DNA of 64,000 nucleotides from CBDAUN01 sp965214615 (GTDB lineage Bacteria; Pseudomonadota; Gammaproteobacteria; Arenicellales; JAJDZL01), in NCBI GenBank assembly GCA_965214615.1, contig OZ243952.1:1240001-1304000 (forward strand), read 5' to 3'. Positions 44,294 to 53,984 of this stretch are shown here, one piece after another; position 1 is the first letter of the stretch; each line of letters opens with the position of its first letter. The translations under genes and the position numbers were made by a program. A model generated the notes under the pieces. It was not told the DNA's origin. It searched no databases and saw nothing but the letters and a program-made list of their open reading frames with translations.

Positions 44294-47195
44294 TTTGGCA
44301 AAATCGGATTGTTTGGAGCGCATTGCCGAGGCGATGGGCGAATTGTTTCCAGCTGCTGCGAACCGTCCGGTCCATCTCCGCGATTCGAGCTATGTATGGC
44401 TTGTTGAAGGTGCTGCAATCGATGTTTTCGGGGCTGCCATCACAGACGACGGGATGCAGTCTCCGCTTAAGCACTTTGTCCGCCTTCAGCCAGGACAGCT
44501 GGCTTTTGGTGTGGACGACAATGGTCATCGACTGGGATTTGTTGCAAAAGGATTGAAGGGCGCACATTTGCGTCGAATTTCATTGAGTGCGATGCTCGAT
44601 GCAATTGCGCAAAGCCATCAAGCCGATGCGATTGCTGCCGAGCTAGTTGTTCAATGTGATTCGTGGATTGAAAGCCTGTCGAATGCGGTGGCGCGAGAAT
44701 TCGAGACCCGTCCTTATACCGAGCAACGTCTTTCACCGGGAAATCCGATTGCAAGCGGCATTGCATCAGTTGATCAGAACGTTCTGTGGGTGGTTGGCAA
44801 CAATCTGGATGTCACTTTCCTTGATCTTGTGGACACTGTCAAAGGCGAACTCGGCATGGCGGCCGTTACCCGGCATACATGGATTCACCTGCACTCGACG
44901 CAAAGTGTGGCGTGCCGAACGTCAAGCGAATTTGAAATCGGCGAACTTGTCACGGTCGCGATGCGTAAATTTCATCGGGCGATCCTGGAGGCCGAAACCG
45001 TTCATCAGCGACTGCTGCTGGCCGATGATGCAAACTTGCAGGTAGAGCAGGTTTCATTGCGACGTCAAGCAAAAGCGCAAGCCCGAAGACGTCTGGCGAA
45101 TCTCAGCGAGACTGGTGTCGATCCCGAGGATGATGGATCAGCACTTGAACAGGCTTTGCGGATGATTGGCAAATACGAAGGGTTTCAAATAAAGATACCG
45201 CGGATTGCAGGAAATACAATTCCGACGTTGCGCGACTATTGCGATGCTTCTGGCCTACGTGTCCGCGAGGTGAAATTGGCGGCCGAAGACCGTTGGTGGC
45301 TGGGTGACAGCTGCGCAATGCTCGCCTTTCGTCGCAAGGACGACCATCCCGTCGTCCTAATTCCAAGACACGCGGGACGCTATCAGGTAGTGGATGCGGC
45401 AACCGGTAGGTCCGTTGACGCGGATGCGCGTACTGCACAGGACCTATATCGCGCTTGCATTTTATATGGAGGCTTGAAAGGCCATGGCTCTGCCGGATTG
45501 CGAGATCTTTTCCAGGCAGCTTCGAATCATTTGGCATACGATTTGACGCGTTTGGTCAGTTTCGGAATTTTGGGAGGTGTATTGGCGCTTGCGCCTGCCG
45601 TCGCTGTAAGCGTGCTGATCGAAGAAATCATTCCTTCCGGTGACGCCGCCACTTTGATGCAGTTTTCCGCCGTGCTGGTCGGAATTGCTTTGGTAACGGC
45701 ATTTTCGTTTGTCCTGCGCGGCACTGCGCTCATGCGACTGGAAGGGCGATTGACGGCACGCCTGGGTTCCGCTCTATGGGATCGGCTTTTGCGTTTGCGC
45801 CTTGCCTTTTTCCGCAAGTACAACGCTGGCGAGCTTGCGGCGAGATTGAATGTCTTTCAAGACCTCCGGGACTATGTATCGGAAGTTGCGGCAGAGGCCG
45901 TGCTATCGACTCTGTTTCTGCTCCCAGCATTCGCGTTGCTGTTTTTCTTTGATCCTTTGCTGGGACTGGTTTTTGTGATTCTGGGAATGGCGGCGCTTGC
46001 GGTAACCGCTATTTTCTTTGTTCTTCATGTCGACCCGCAACGGCGCTACATGAGAACATCGCATCGAATGATGGGCGAGATTTTTCAGTTTCTCAATGGT
46101 ATCGCGAAGGTGCGCACCTGCGGTGCGGAGGACTCGGCCTTTGCGAGCTGGGCCGAACATTATCGCAAGTGCAAAAAGTCAGAGATCCGGCTTCATTTTC
46201 TCAGTGAACACCTAAGCGCCTTCAATGCGGGATTGCCGGCGTTTGTGAGCGCTCTTTTGTTCTGGGTCGTAGCGGCGCAAGAGACAGGTGCATTGACGAT
46301 TGCAAACTTTTTGGCGGTACACACAGCAGCCATGATTTTCTGCATGTCGATCATTATGCTGGGCAATTGTGCACGGGAAGTGGCTTTCGTGAAACCCGCG
46401 TGCGAACAAATCACTCCTATTCTTGCGAGTTCGCCAGCCGGTAGTTCCCGAAGTGGCAAGATTCACGGATTGCAAGGCGAAATTCTACTCGACAAGGTGG
46501 GCTACGAATTCCCCGATTCGGGCGGTAGATTGCTGCACGATGTTTCGATTCACGCAAAGCCGGGCGAATTGGTCGGGATTGTCGGCGAATCAGGTGCGGG
46601 CAAGACTACAATCCTTAGAATAGCTCTGGGACTTGAAGAGCCTTCATCCGGCGCGGTATATTACGACGGCAAGAGTTTGGCTCAATTGGACATAGCCACG
46701 TTTCGACGGCAATTGGGCGTGGTCACTCAGGATAGTGCGCTGCAAAGCGGCAATATCTTGGAAAACATCATCGGAAAAGGAAACGCGCTTACTGTCGATG
46801 ATGCTTGGCACGCTGCGCATCTAGCGGCGATAGATGAGGAGATCCGAGCCATGCCGATGGGATTGTATACGTCGGTTGATGAGAACTCCACGACATTGTC
46901 GGGTGGGCAGTGCCAGCGTATTCGAATTGCCGCTGCACTGGCTCACCGACCGCGCATTATCTTTCTGGATGAACCTACGAGCTGGCTCGATGCGAAGACA
47001 CAGACGCAAGCCCTGAAGGGAATCGAGGAGTCCGCCGGCACTCGCATCGTGATAGCGCACCGGCTGTCGACAATACGTAATGCGGATCGAATCTATGTGC
47101 TTCAGGCAGGCACGGTGACGCAAGTAGGGAGTTTTGACGAACTGATGGCGAAACAGGGTCTGTTTCGTAAATTAGCCAAACGGCAAATGGTTTGA
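44283..47195 (+). CDS. NHLP bacteriocin export ABC transporter, second permease/ATPase
   Basis: A 970-residue partner transporter of NHLP systems. The N-terminal ~400 residues are a soluble domain without peptidase residues (DSSYVWLVEGAAIDVFG at 37-53 is its conserved start). Membrane helices cover about 420-720. The ATPase shows GESGAGKTT near 769, LSGGQCQRIRIAAAL near 872 and IIFLDEPTSWLD near 893. The Q loop region GVVTQDSALQSGNI is intact. It probably forms a heterodimer with the peptidase-bearing transporter. Start overlaps that gene's end (ATGGCCGCTGA), so translation is coupled. Confidence 0.9.
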   Translation: MAADLAKSDCLERIAEAMGELFPAAANRPVHLRDSSYVWLVEGAAIDVFGAAITDDGMQSPLKHFVRLQPGQLAFGVDDNGHRLGFVAKGLKGAHLRRISLSAMLDAIAQSHQADAIAAELVVQCDSWIESLSNAVAREFETRPYTEQRLSPGNPIASGIASVDQNVLWVVGNNLDVTFLDLVDTVKGELGMAAVTRHTWIHLHSTQSVACRTSSEFEIGELVTVAMRKFHRAILEAETVHQRLLLADDANLQVEQVSLRRQAKAQARRRLANLSETGVDPEDDGSALEQALRMIGKYEGFQIKIPRIAGNTIPTLRDYCDASGLRVREVKLAAEDRWWLGDSCAMLAFRRKDDHPVVLIPRHAGRYQVVDAATGRSVDADARTAQDLYRACILYGGLKGHGSAGLRDLFQAASNHLAYDLTRLVSFGILGGVLALAPAVAVSVLIEEIIPSGDAATLMQFSAVLVGIALVTAFSFVLRGTALMRLEGRLTARLGSALWDRLLRLRLAFFRKYNAGELAARLNVFQDLRDYVSEVAAEAVLSTLFLLPAFALLFFFDPLLGLVFVILGMAALAVTAIFFVLHVDPQRRYMRTSHRMMGEIFQFLNGIAKVRTCGAEDSAFASWAEHYRKCKKSEIRLHFLSEHLSAFNAGLPAFVSALLFWVVAAQETGALTIANFLAVHTAAMIFCMSIIMLGNCAREVAFVKPACEQITPILASSPAGSSRSGKIHGLQGEILLDKVGYEFPDSGGRLLHDVSIHAKPGELVGIVGESGAGKTTILRIALGLEEPSSGAVYYDGKSLAQLDIATFRRQLGVVTQDSALQSGNILENIIGKGNALTVDDAWHAAHLAAIDEEIRAMPMGLYTSVDENSTTLSGGQCQRIRIAAALAHRPRIIFLDEPTSWLDAKTQTQALKGIEESAGTRIVIAHRLSTIRNADRIYVLQAGTVTQVGSFDELMAKQGLFRKLAKRQMV

Positions 47196-47214
47196 CGACA
47201 ACGAGGTTGATCAG

Positions 47215-48162
47215 TTGGTGAGACGCCTGCCGGCCATAATTGATGCACCATTTGTTCTGTCCCATGGTATGTTTGCCGACTCGAAATTCCGGGATGCGCG
47301 AATGCCGGCAGACAGCGAGGTCAGCGTTAGCGAGCAGCGAAAGCTGTATCTGCGAAAACCGATCCGGATTCACGACGCCCGTTCACTGCCGGGTTCGCGT
47401 ACGCCGAGTCTTGACGAAGAAGGTTTCGGTCTTGTGGTGTCTTCTGTTGAATTGGACTACCGGAATCTCGACGCTGTGATCACCAGCTTCTATGAGCACT
47501 GCGTTAGCATAATCAAGGACACGACGGGCTGTATCGAGGCAAAAGTTCTTGAACACCAATTTCGCGACGGAGTGGGGGACGGACCGGTGGGCAAGGGACA
47601 CTATGCGACCACCGTCCACGCCGATTTCAGCCCTTACATAGAAGAAGTGACTGACGTGCCGAAAGACCGGCATTTCGGTTTGTTCAACATCTGGCGGAGC
47701 ATAGACTTTGAACAGGAAATCGAGGTGATGCCGCTAGCTGTTTGTGACAGACGGACCGTTTTGGCTGAAGACATCGTTTATTCCGATGCTCGCCGACTTA
47801 CCGCACACGGAGCGCGTTTGATCGACTGCCGTTTGATTCATGATGTAGCGCATGGCTGGTATTATTTTCCAAGAATGACAGCTGACGAGGTCCTGATATT
47901 CAGGCAGTACGACACACGCTATGAGCAGGCCGCTCTGCGTGCAACGTTCCACACCGCATTCGAAGATCCGAATACGCGTGACGGCGCTCCGTTGCGCCGC
48001 ACGATCGAGGCGCGCGTAATGGCAGTATTTGCAGATAAGGACCCTGATCCCAAGAGTAGGAAGGCAAGATTCCAAGCACAGGTTCCGAACGTACGACCTG
48101 ACGGAACCATCACCGACTGGCATCAGGAACATATGTCCGATTGGGGGAGCGGTAATGATTGA
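47215..48162 (+). CDS. CmcJ/NvfI family oxygenase-like protein
   Basis: About 315 residues, 19 bases after the transporter gene. It matches the CmcJ/NvfI/AsaB family: TVHADFSPY near 142 (His-x-Asp), FNIWRSI and MPLAVCDRRTV near 160-180, WYYFPRMTADEVLIFRQYDT near 221-240, and HTAFEDPNTRDGAPLRRTIEARVMAVF near 253-280. Members include cephamycin 7-methoxylation and fungal secondary-metabolite enzymes with Fe(II)/2-oxoglutarate-like folds. It is the best candidate to modify the six-residue core, for example by hydroxylation of Tyr, Trp or Asp, but no RiPP role is known to me. Start is TTG 47215 or GTG 47218; uncertain. Confidence 0.82.
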   Translation: MVRRLPAIIDAPFVLSHGMFADSKFRDARMPADSEVSVSEQRKLYLRKPIRIHDARSLPGSRTPSLDEEGFGLVVSSVELDYRNLDAVITSFYEHCVSIIKDTTGCIEAKVLEHQFRDGVGDGPVGKGHYATTVHADFSPYIEEVTDVPKDRHFGLFNIWRSIDFEQEIEVMPLAVCDRRTVLAEDIVYSDARRLTAHGARLIDCRLIHDVAHGWYYFPRMTADEVLIFRQYDTRYEQAALRATFHTAFEDPNTRDGAPLRRTIEARVMAVFADKDPDPKSRKARFQAQVPNVRPDGTITDWHQEHMSDWGSGND

Positions 48163-48526
48163 GTTGTACTCAAGTCTGATACTGTGCAAATCTGCTGCCA
48201 TGCTAAACCTTTGATGTCATTGTGTCAAAGGCGGAGACTGAAATCCTTCCAATTCGGATCGAGCAAAACCGTTGGAGTCTGCCAGAAAAATCGTGTCGGA
48301 AAACAGCAATAGCAATGGTGTGCAAGCCAGGTTCATAGATTGCAATTTTGAATATTTGCCTTTCTACTGCAAGATGCCTCTGCAAGCGACCTGAATCGGT
48401 AGATCGGAGTTCCAATGACGGAGCCAATATGGTGCGAACTATGCGGGTCTCAATTGCCAGCGCGATGAACGGGACAGTTCGAACAATTTGTTTGTTGCTT
48501 TCATTCGGTGATTTACTGCAACTGCG
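48163..48526. other. Intergenic within the RiPP locus
   Basis: About 360 bases with no supported gene. It may hold a separate promoter for the next gene. Confidence 0.4.
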
Positions 48527-49597
48527 ATGACTTCGATAGACAAACCAATGACATTGCGCGAACTGCTGCAGGGGCTGCAGTCTCAGATTCCCGAATCGCT
48601 GCTGGCCGGATCCGGCTGGGACCGTCTATTGTTCCGGGTCGGAGAGTTGCCCGCCGCTGCAGCGTTTGACGGTTTCTGCGGCTTCGAATTGGATCTCGGA
48701 AATCCGGAACCCGAGGCAGACTTTGCTCTCGTGGTCACGCCTGGATCAGTCGCGCAATATTTTATCGACAACTGCGGAACGTCAGCGTCGACATTGACGG
48801 AAGCCTGTCTTGGCGCCTATTTGGCGAAGAGCCCAGAAAGGAACCACGGATTAATTCTCGCGTACGACATTGCTGGCGTGCCAGACGAACGTCTACAGGA
48901 TCTGATGGTTTACCTTCGATTCGAATCCCTGTTTTCATCGGAGGACGGACGGGCAGCGTTTGACCCTGTTCGGCTCGCAGAAACGCTTGGTCAATTCATG
49001 GGCCAAAGCGATGTCCTACTCGAACGCCGTGCTTTGTCACGGGCTTTCGAAGCGTTACCGTCCTGTGCCGCAGTCGTTTTTGCTGCTGCGACCCCGGCGC
49101 GTACGCCTAGGTCTGCCAGAATGGTCGTTGCAGATCTATCGGCTAGTAATGTGGCGCAATATCTCGAACGGCTGAAGTGGCCCGGTTCGATTCCGTTCGT
49201 GCTGCAGTTCCTGTCTGGTATCGAGGATCTGTCCGAACGTTTCATGGTAGCGTTTGATGTCACGCCAAATGGCATTCTGCCGCGTCTAGGATTCGAGATG
49301 TATCCGAATTCAATCAAGGTGCACGATTATCGGGCGTTACTGAGATCTTGGCTCACGACAACACGAATTGACTGGGCCGCAATGATTGAACGTCTAGGTG
49401 ACATGGGGCTTTGTCTGCCGGTGAAAGCCCGCGGACTTTTGAACTGGCCAAAGCGATGCGACATATATGGAGAGCATGAAGCCTTTTTTCTTCACATGGG
49501 TATCAATCACATTAAATTCGTCATCAACGCAGATTGCTTGCAGGCGAAAGCCTACGCAGGCTTGAAGGCGCATCACCTAACGCCTGAGTCGTCCTGA
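48527..49597 (+). CDS. Unknown RiPP-locus protein
   Basis: A 356-residue soluble protein that I cannot name. It contains LASSGWDRLLF-like Gly/Trp start at residue 23-30, LILAYDIAG near 107, an Asp/Glu-rich FELDLGNPEPEADFAL segment, PFVLQFLSGIEDLSERFMVAFDV near 224-247 and a C terminus HMGINHIKFVINADCLQAKAYAG. The closing G-x-N/H-H-I/V-K pattern with AKAY recalls uncharacterised proteins seen beside NHLP exporters. No catalytic motif is evident. It follows the CmcJ-like gene in the same direction after 364 bases, and could be a tailoring enzyme, leader-binding protein or immunity factor. Confidence 0.65.
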   Translation: MTSIDKPMTLRELLQGLQSQIPESLLAGSGWDRLLFRVGELPAAAAFDGFCGFELDLGNPEPEADFALVVTPGSVAQYFIDNCGTSASTLTEACLGAYLAKSPERNHGLILAYDIAGVPDERLQDLMVYLRFESLFSSEDGRAAFDPVRLAETLGQFMGQSDVLLERRALSRAFEALPSCAAVVFAAATPARTPRSARMVVADLSASNVAQYLERLKWPGSIPFVLQFLSGIEDLSERFMVAFDVTPNGILPRLGFEMYPNSIKVHDYRALLRSWLTTTRIDWAAMIERLGDMGLCLPVKARGLLNWPKRCDIYGEHEAFFLHMGINHIKFVINADCLQAKAYAGLKAHHLTPESS

Positions 49598-50031
49598 TGA
49601 GGGTGAGGTGCCTTCTCGATTGCGCATCCGTTGTGTGGAAGTGACGTACCGCATCGCAGAACCCTAGAGGCATTGGTGCATAATGTGACAGTTATTCGAA
49701 CGCGCGCTGATCGCAGCATAAGCGCGACATGTTCATGAAATGCTGACTTCATTACTTGCCGGTTTAAGGTGAATCCTCGCTAGGCGGTAGCGATACTTGA
49801 GAATGCGAGACCCCATTTGTCAGGTAGTCTGCCAGAAGGTACTGCTTGACGAATCCCCGCCAAGACAACTGTGCTTGAAATTTTCACCAGTCCGTTTGAC
49901 GATCTCCCGTGAATTGATCGTAATTGTGCAAGTGCAAGTCCCTCGAAGATATTCTGAACCATGTTCGGTGCTTGGGCAGGCGGTGCTACTATCGATCAAG
50001 CTGAATTCAGGCAATTCAATGGTGCGACGGC
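49598..50031. other. Convergent intergenic region, no gene seen
   Basis: About 430 bases between the RiPP locus and the convergent MATE gene. A plus-strand frame from 49797 gives no recognisable protein. Confidence 0.4.
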
Positions 50032-51456
50032 TTATTCCTTGGTCGCATCGTTTCCCCCGGTCTTATTCATCGCGGCATGCCGGCGTTGCAGGGCAATCCG
50101 CTTGGCGCTGAGACGATGAAACCGAATTGCGAGCAGGATGCCAGTTGTGCAAAGCCCCATGGCAATGCCCCACATCAAGCCGACACCTTGCAAGTCTAGC
50201 GCAAACGCGAGCAGCACCCCTCCACAGATGCCGATGATCCAATAGCCGAAACCCGCGATCCAAAACGGTACCAGACTGTCCTTCAATCCGCGCAAAGCTC
50301 TTGCGGCAATTGCCTGCAGACCGTCGAACACCTGAAATAGCGCGGCAATGAATAGGAATTTTGCAGCCAAGGCAGAAACTGCCCAATACCCCGGGTCTTC
50401 CTGAGAAATAAAGAACGAGATGATCAAGTCATTCAGGCCAAGGGGGAAGATGATCATTGCCGCGAGTATCAGACAGCCGCATAACATCCCGAGCAATCCG
50501 GAATTCCTGACACCTTGCCAATTTCCTTGTCCAGTGCCATGAGCCACTCGGACCATGGTTGCCTCGGCAATGCCCATTGCAATCACGAATGGTATGCCAA
50601 ACCAGGCCTGCGCGATCTGATATGCAGCCAGGGTTTCTGCGTCGATCACTCCGGCAAGAACTGAAACGACGGTGAACATGGCCGCCTCAAGCACCACAAG
50701 ACCGGCTACCGGCATGCCCAGAACCATGATTTCGCGACAGACTTTGAAATTGAAATTCCAGCGATCGAAAAACACCCCGTATCCTCTCAAGTCGTCAGTG
50801 GTGTAGACATGAATCAGCAGCACAAGAAACATGGTCCATGAAACCAGGGTCATGGCAATTCCGGCTCCGGCAAGTCCGAGCGCGGGTACTTTGAAGCCGC
50901 CGTTAACCAGCCACCAGGTCAACCCATAGTTTGCCGGTACTGCCCAGATTGTGATGTGCATCACAATCTTAGGGCGCGACAGAGCGACTACGAAACTTCT
51001 CAGGACTGAGAAGAACAGCACTGCCGGTACGGAAAAGGCAACGAACTTGAGAAACGGCCTGGACAATTCGACAACCAGTGGGTCCTGACCGGTCCAGGCC
51101 AGCACGATATCAAGGTTCCAAATCACTGCCATGGCCGGCACGCTGGCCACAGCAGAAATGAAAATGCCTTGCTTGACAGCGACTCCAGCCGCTTTCTTTC
51201 TCCCCGACCCTTCGGCAATGGCGCAAAGTACACCCACGATCGACAGCAATCCCATCAGGATAATCAGAACTTCAAAGGTCAGGTCGCTGGAGATTCCGAC
51301 TGCGGCAAGTTCGAGGTACCCCAACTGACCGACCACCATCTTGGTGGTTATGAACATCAGAAACTCAGACAGGAACGCCGCAATGAGCGGCAAGGCAATC
51401 TGTGAGAGAAGGAACAGTTCCTGAGTGGAACGGTTGGATGGTTCGAGGATTTTCAA
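50032..51456 (-). CDS. MATE family efflux transporter (NorM-like)
   Basis: A 474-residue inner membrane antiporter with about 12 helices in two related halves. It begins LLSQIALPLIAAFLSEFLMFITTKMVV with the PLI-AF and M--D/T region of NorM, continues QGIFISAVASVPAMAVIWNL and PAVLFFSVLRSFVVALSRPK, and the second half carries ARALRGLKDSLVPFWIAGFGYW. NorM proteins expel cationic drugs using Na+ or H+. Next to the RiPP locus but on the opposite strand, it could protect against or export a small product; equally it may be a general pump. Confidence 0.92.
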   Translation of the reverse strand: MKILEPSNRSTQELFLLSQIALPLIAAFLSEFLMFITTKMVVGQLGYLELAAVGISSDLTFEVLIILMGLLSIVGVLCAIAEGSGRKKAAGVAVKQGIFISAVASVPAMAVIWNLDIVLAWTGQDPLVVELSRPFLKFVAFSVPAVLFFSVLRSFVVALSRPKIVMHITIWAVPANYGLTWWLVNGGFKVPALGLAGAGIAMTLVSWTMFLVLLIHVYTTDDLRGYGVFFDRWNFNFKVCREIMVLGMPVAGLVVLEAAMFTVVSVLAGVIDAETLAAYQIAQAWFGIPFVIAMGIAEATMVRVAHGTGQGNWQGVRNSGLLGMLCGCLILAAMIIFPLGLNDLIISFFISQEDPGYWAVSALAAKFLFIAALFQVFDGLQAIAARALRGLKDSLVPFWIAGFGYWIIGICGGVLLAFALDLQGVGLMWGIAMGLCTTGILLAIRFHRLSAKRIALQRRHAAMNKTGGNDATKE

Positions 51457-52060
51457 AGTGAATCCCTAAGGCGAAAACTCGACCGATTCATAACCGAACA
51501 CAAGTATGGGCAACGAGACGGAATTGAGAAAAGACATGGTGAATGTTTATGTGCGCCGGTACGGGCAAGTCTGTCATCCGGCTTTGCATGTGCGCTAATT
51601 GGCGCTAGACGCCTAAACTGAACCGCTCGCAGCGGTATCGAAATACGACTGTATCCGGGTCAAGCAGGATGCAAATTATTATCGTTCATTGCACCGGCGA
51701 TACATTAAATTCCGAGCGCCGAATTCAATGTGTTGAATCCGTGCGCCTAGGCGTCGTGTCCCTGGACGGCACATCCCGTCTCCGGTTCGCAGCCGCGCTT
51801 CCAGGCTCACCTGCCGAGCCATGCGGGTCGCTTGTGGCAGCAATGCATGACAGGCCAATCGTCGCTAGATTCCTCTGAGGGCGCAGACGTCGACCGCAAT
51901 TACCCATTTTAAAAGATGTGCAGCGATGTGCTGACGGAAGGCCATCCAGGCCTGAGATGTTCTTCGCTCGAGTTTGATGCGAACTGAGAATCGATATCGA
52001 TTGTCCTGCGGTATCTGCGACCCGGATGAGTGCCCTTGAATCTGAATCGCTAACGCGCCG
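51457..52060. other. Intergenic between MATE and csaA
   Basis: About 600 bases. A 69-codon plus-strand frame at 51669 shows no family resemblance. No RNA or repeat recognised. Confidence 0.4.
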
Positions 52061-52399
52061 CTAGGCCAGCTTGGCCCCGTTCGGCACTTCCTGCTCCGGC
52101 TGCGCTATGACGACGGCGCCGTCGTTGCGCACGAACCCGGTCAGCAGGAACTGCGACATGAATGGACCGATCTGCTTGTCGGGAAAATTGACTACGCCAA
52201 GGATCTGTCTGCCCATCAAGTCTTCCATCGAATACAGGTCGGTAATCTGAGCGCTCGACTTAAGGGTTCCGATTTCCTCGCCAAAGTCTGCGACAACTTT
52301 GTATGCGGGCTTGCGCGCCTCCGGAAACGCTTGAACATCGACAATTGTGCCGACGCGCAGTTCAACTTTCTCAAAGTCGCTCCATTGGATCGTATTCAT
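52061..52399 (-). CDS. csaA: CsaA-type tRNA-binding domain protein
   Basis: A 112-residue OB-fold protein of the CsaA family. WSDFEKVELRVGTIVDVQ is the tRNA-binding domain start, followed by KPAYKVVADFGEEIG, SSAQITDLYSMEDLMGRQI, GVVNFPDKQIGPFMSQFLLTGF. CsaA is a homodimer linked to chaperone-like activity and tRNA binding. ATG 52399 (MNTIQW) is preferred because all family members start near here; the open frame reaches 52429. GGAGT lies six bases ahead. Single gene. Confidence 0.92.
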   Translation of the reverse strand: MNTIQWSDFEKVELRVGTIVDVQAFPEARKPAYKVVADFGEEIGTLKSSAQITDLYSMEDLMGRQILGVVNFPDKQIGPFMSQFLLTGFVRNDGAVVIAQPEQEVPNGAKLA

Positions 52400-52574
52400 T
52401 ATTCCACTCCTTTGATGGGCTGCAGACACGAAAGGCGCTCATTATAGGCGTCTGCGCAGATTCTCGATCTTCGGATTGCGCAAATTTACAGCGGTATGGC
52501 ATTTGCCGGCAAGGGTTTATAATTTATCGGCCTATGCGACAGTCTTGATGTCGCGATTTCAAAAATATTGAGCT

Positions 52575-53975
52575 ATGAGCAATACAGTTGAACAATTAAT
52601 GTTCAAGGCGCGCCGCGCTGCGCATCAATTCAAAAATGCGAATCAGGACCAGACTGACGAAGCGGTAACGGCGATTGCCTGGTCGTTGTACAACGACAAC
52701 AATGCGGGCGTGCTCGCCGAACTGGCGGTCAGTGACACGGGGCTCGGCAATGTCCGCGACAAAGTGACCAAGAACAAGCGCAAGACCTTTGGGACGCTTC
52801 GCGACCTGATGCGGGTCAAAACGGTGGGTATCATCGCAGAGCATCCGGCCCGCGGACTCATTGAGTATGCCAAGCCGGTCGGTGTCGTCGCCGCGGTAAC
52901 GCCATCGACAAATCCGGCTGCGACGCCGGTCAACAAATGCATGATGGCCGTCAAGGGAAGGAATGCCGTCATAGTCGCGCCGTCGCCGGCCGGCTGGAAC
53001 ACAACCAATGCGACAGTCGAAGCGATGCGCGAAGAACTTGCGACGATCGGTGCTCCTGAGGACTTGGTCCAGGTGCTGCCCGCTCCGGTAAGTCGGGCGC
53101 TGACCGAATCATTGATGCAGGCTGTCGACCTGGTTGTAGTCACAGGTTCCCAGAACAACGTGCGCGGCGCCTACCGAAGCGGAACTCCGGCAATCGGCGT
53201 AGGCGCAGGGAATGTTCCCGTCATTGTCGATGAGACCGCTGATTTGCACCAGGCTGCGGAACTGATATGCAAATCAAAGACCTTTGACAACGGGACCTCG
53301 TGCTCATCGGAGAATTCGGTGGTCATTGTCGACGAAGTCTACGATTCGATGATGGATGCCTTCGGTCAGGTTGGAGGATACCTTGCAACGGAAAACGAGC
53401 GTTCCAGAATCATCGATTCGCTGTGGCAGGGCGGCGGGTTGAACCGGGAACTGATCGCCAAGGATCCTGAAGTGTTCCTTAACGCGTGTGAACTGGCCGG
53501 TGCGCCGCGCGATACGCGATTCATCATCGCAGAAGAAACCGGAATCGGCCCGGAGTTCCCGTTGTCAGGTGAAAAGCTGTCAATCGTCCTCACCGCGTAC
53601 CGCGCTTCGGATTTTGATGACGCAAAGCGAAAGGTGCGCCAGATACTCGACCATCAGGGGGCGGGGCATTCATGCGGAATTCACACATCGATCCCGGGGC
53701 GCACCAGGCAGCTGGCGCAGGAGCTAGACGTGGTTCGGGTGCTGGTCAATCAGGCGCACACTTTTGGAAACGGAGGCGGATTCAATAGCGGGCTCAACTT
53801 CACCCTGAGCATGGGGTGCGGCACCTGGGGCGGCAACAGCATCAGCGAAAATCTAAACTACCGCCACTTTATCAACATCACGCACCTGTCGACGGAAATT
53901 CCTGAAGACAAGCCTAGCGAGGCCAGTCTTTTCGGCGACTATCTGAAAAAGCATCATCCTGATTGCCACCATTGA
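52575..53975 (+). CDS. sauS: Acylating aldehyde dehydrogenase, sulfoacetaldehyde dehydrogenase type
   Basis: A 466-residue CoA-acylating aldehyde dehydrogenase. Catalytic Cys243 lies in FDNGTSCSSENSVVI, with the cofactor loop GVVAAVTPSTNPAATP near 103-118 and GAGNVPVIVDE near 210. The family includes EutE, AdhE N terminus and SauS; the C-terminal HTFGNGGGFNSGLNFTLSMGCGTWGGNS is typical of SauS-type enzymes. SauS reduces sulfoacetyl-CoA to sulfoacetaldehyde. The adjacent ligase gene, nine bases downstream, gives the same order as sauST of Cupriavidus necator. No xsc, sauU or sauR gene is in the window, so the final steps must lie elsewhere. Confidence 0.78.
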   Translation: MSNTVEQLMFKARRAAHQFKNANQDQTDEAVTAIAWSLYNDNNAGVLAELAVSDTGLGNVRDKVTKNKRKTFGTLRDLMRVKTVGIIAEHPARGLIEYAKPVGVVAAVTPSTNPAATPVNKCMMAVKGRNAVIVAPSPAGWNTTNATVEAMREELATIGAPEDLVQVLPAPVSRALTESLMQAVDLVVVTGSQNNVRGAYRSGTPAIGVGAGNVPVIVDETADLHQAAELICKSKTFDNGTSCSSENSVVIVDEVYDSMMDAFGQVGGYLATENERSRIIDSLWQGGGLNRELIAKDPEVFLNACELAGAPRDTRFIIAEETGIGPEFPLSGEKLSIVLTAYRASDFDDAKRKVRQILDHQGAGHSCGIHTSIPGRTRQLAQELDVVRVLVNQAHTFGNGGGFNSGLNFTLSMGCGTWGGNSISENLNYRHFINITHLSTEIPEDKPSEASLFGDYLKKHHPDCHH

Positions 53976-53984
53976 GGGCGTATT

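Noticed and set aside
51669..51878. 69-codon plus-strand ORF upstream of csaA
   Set aside because: No ribosome site or homology; codon use does not stand out.
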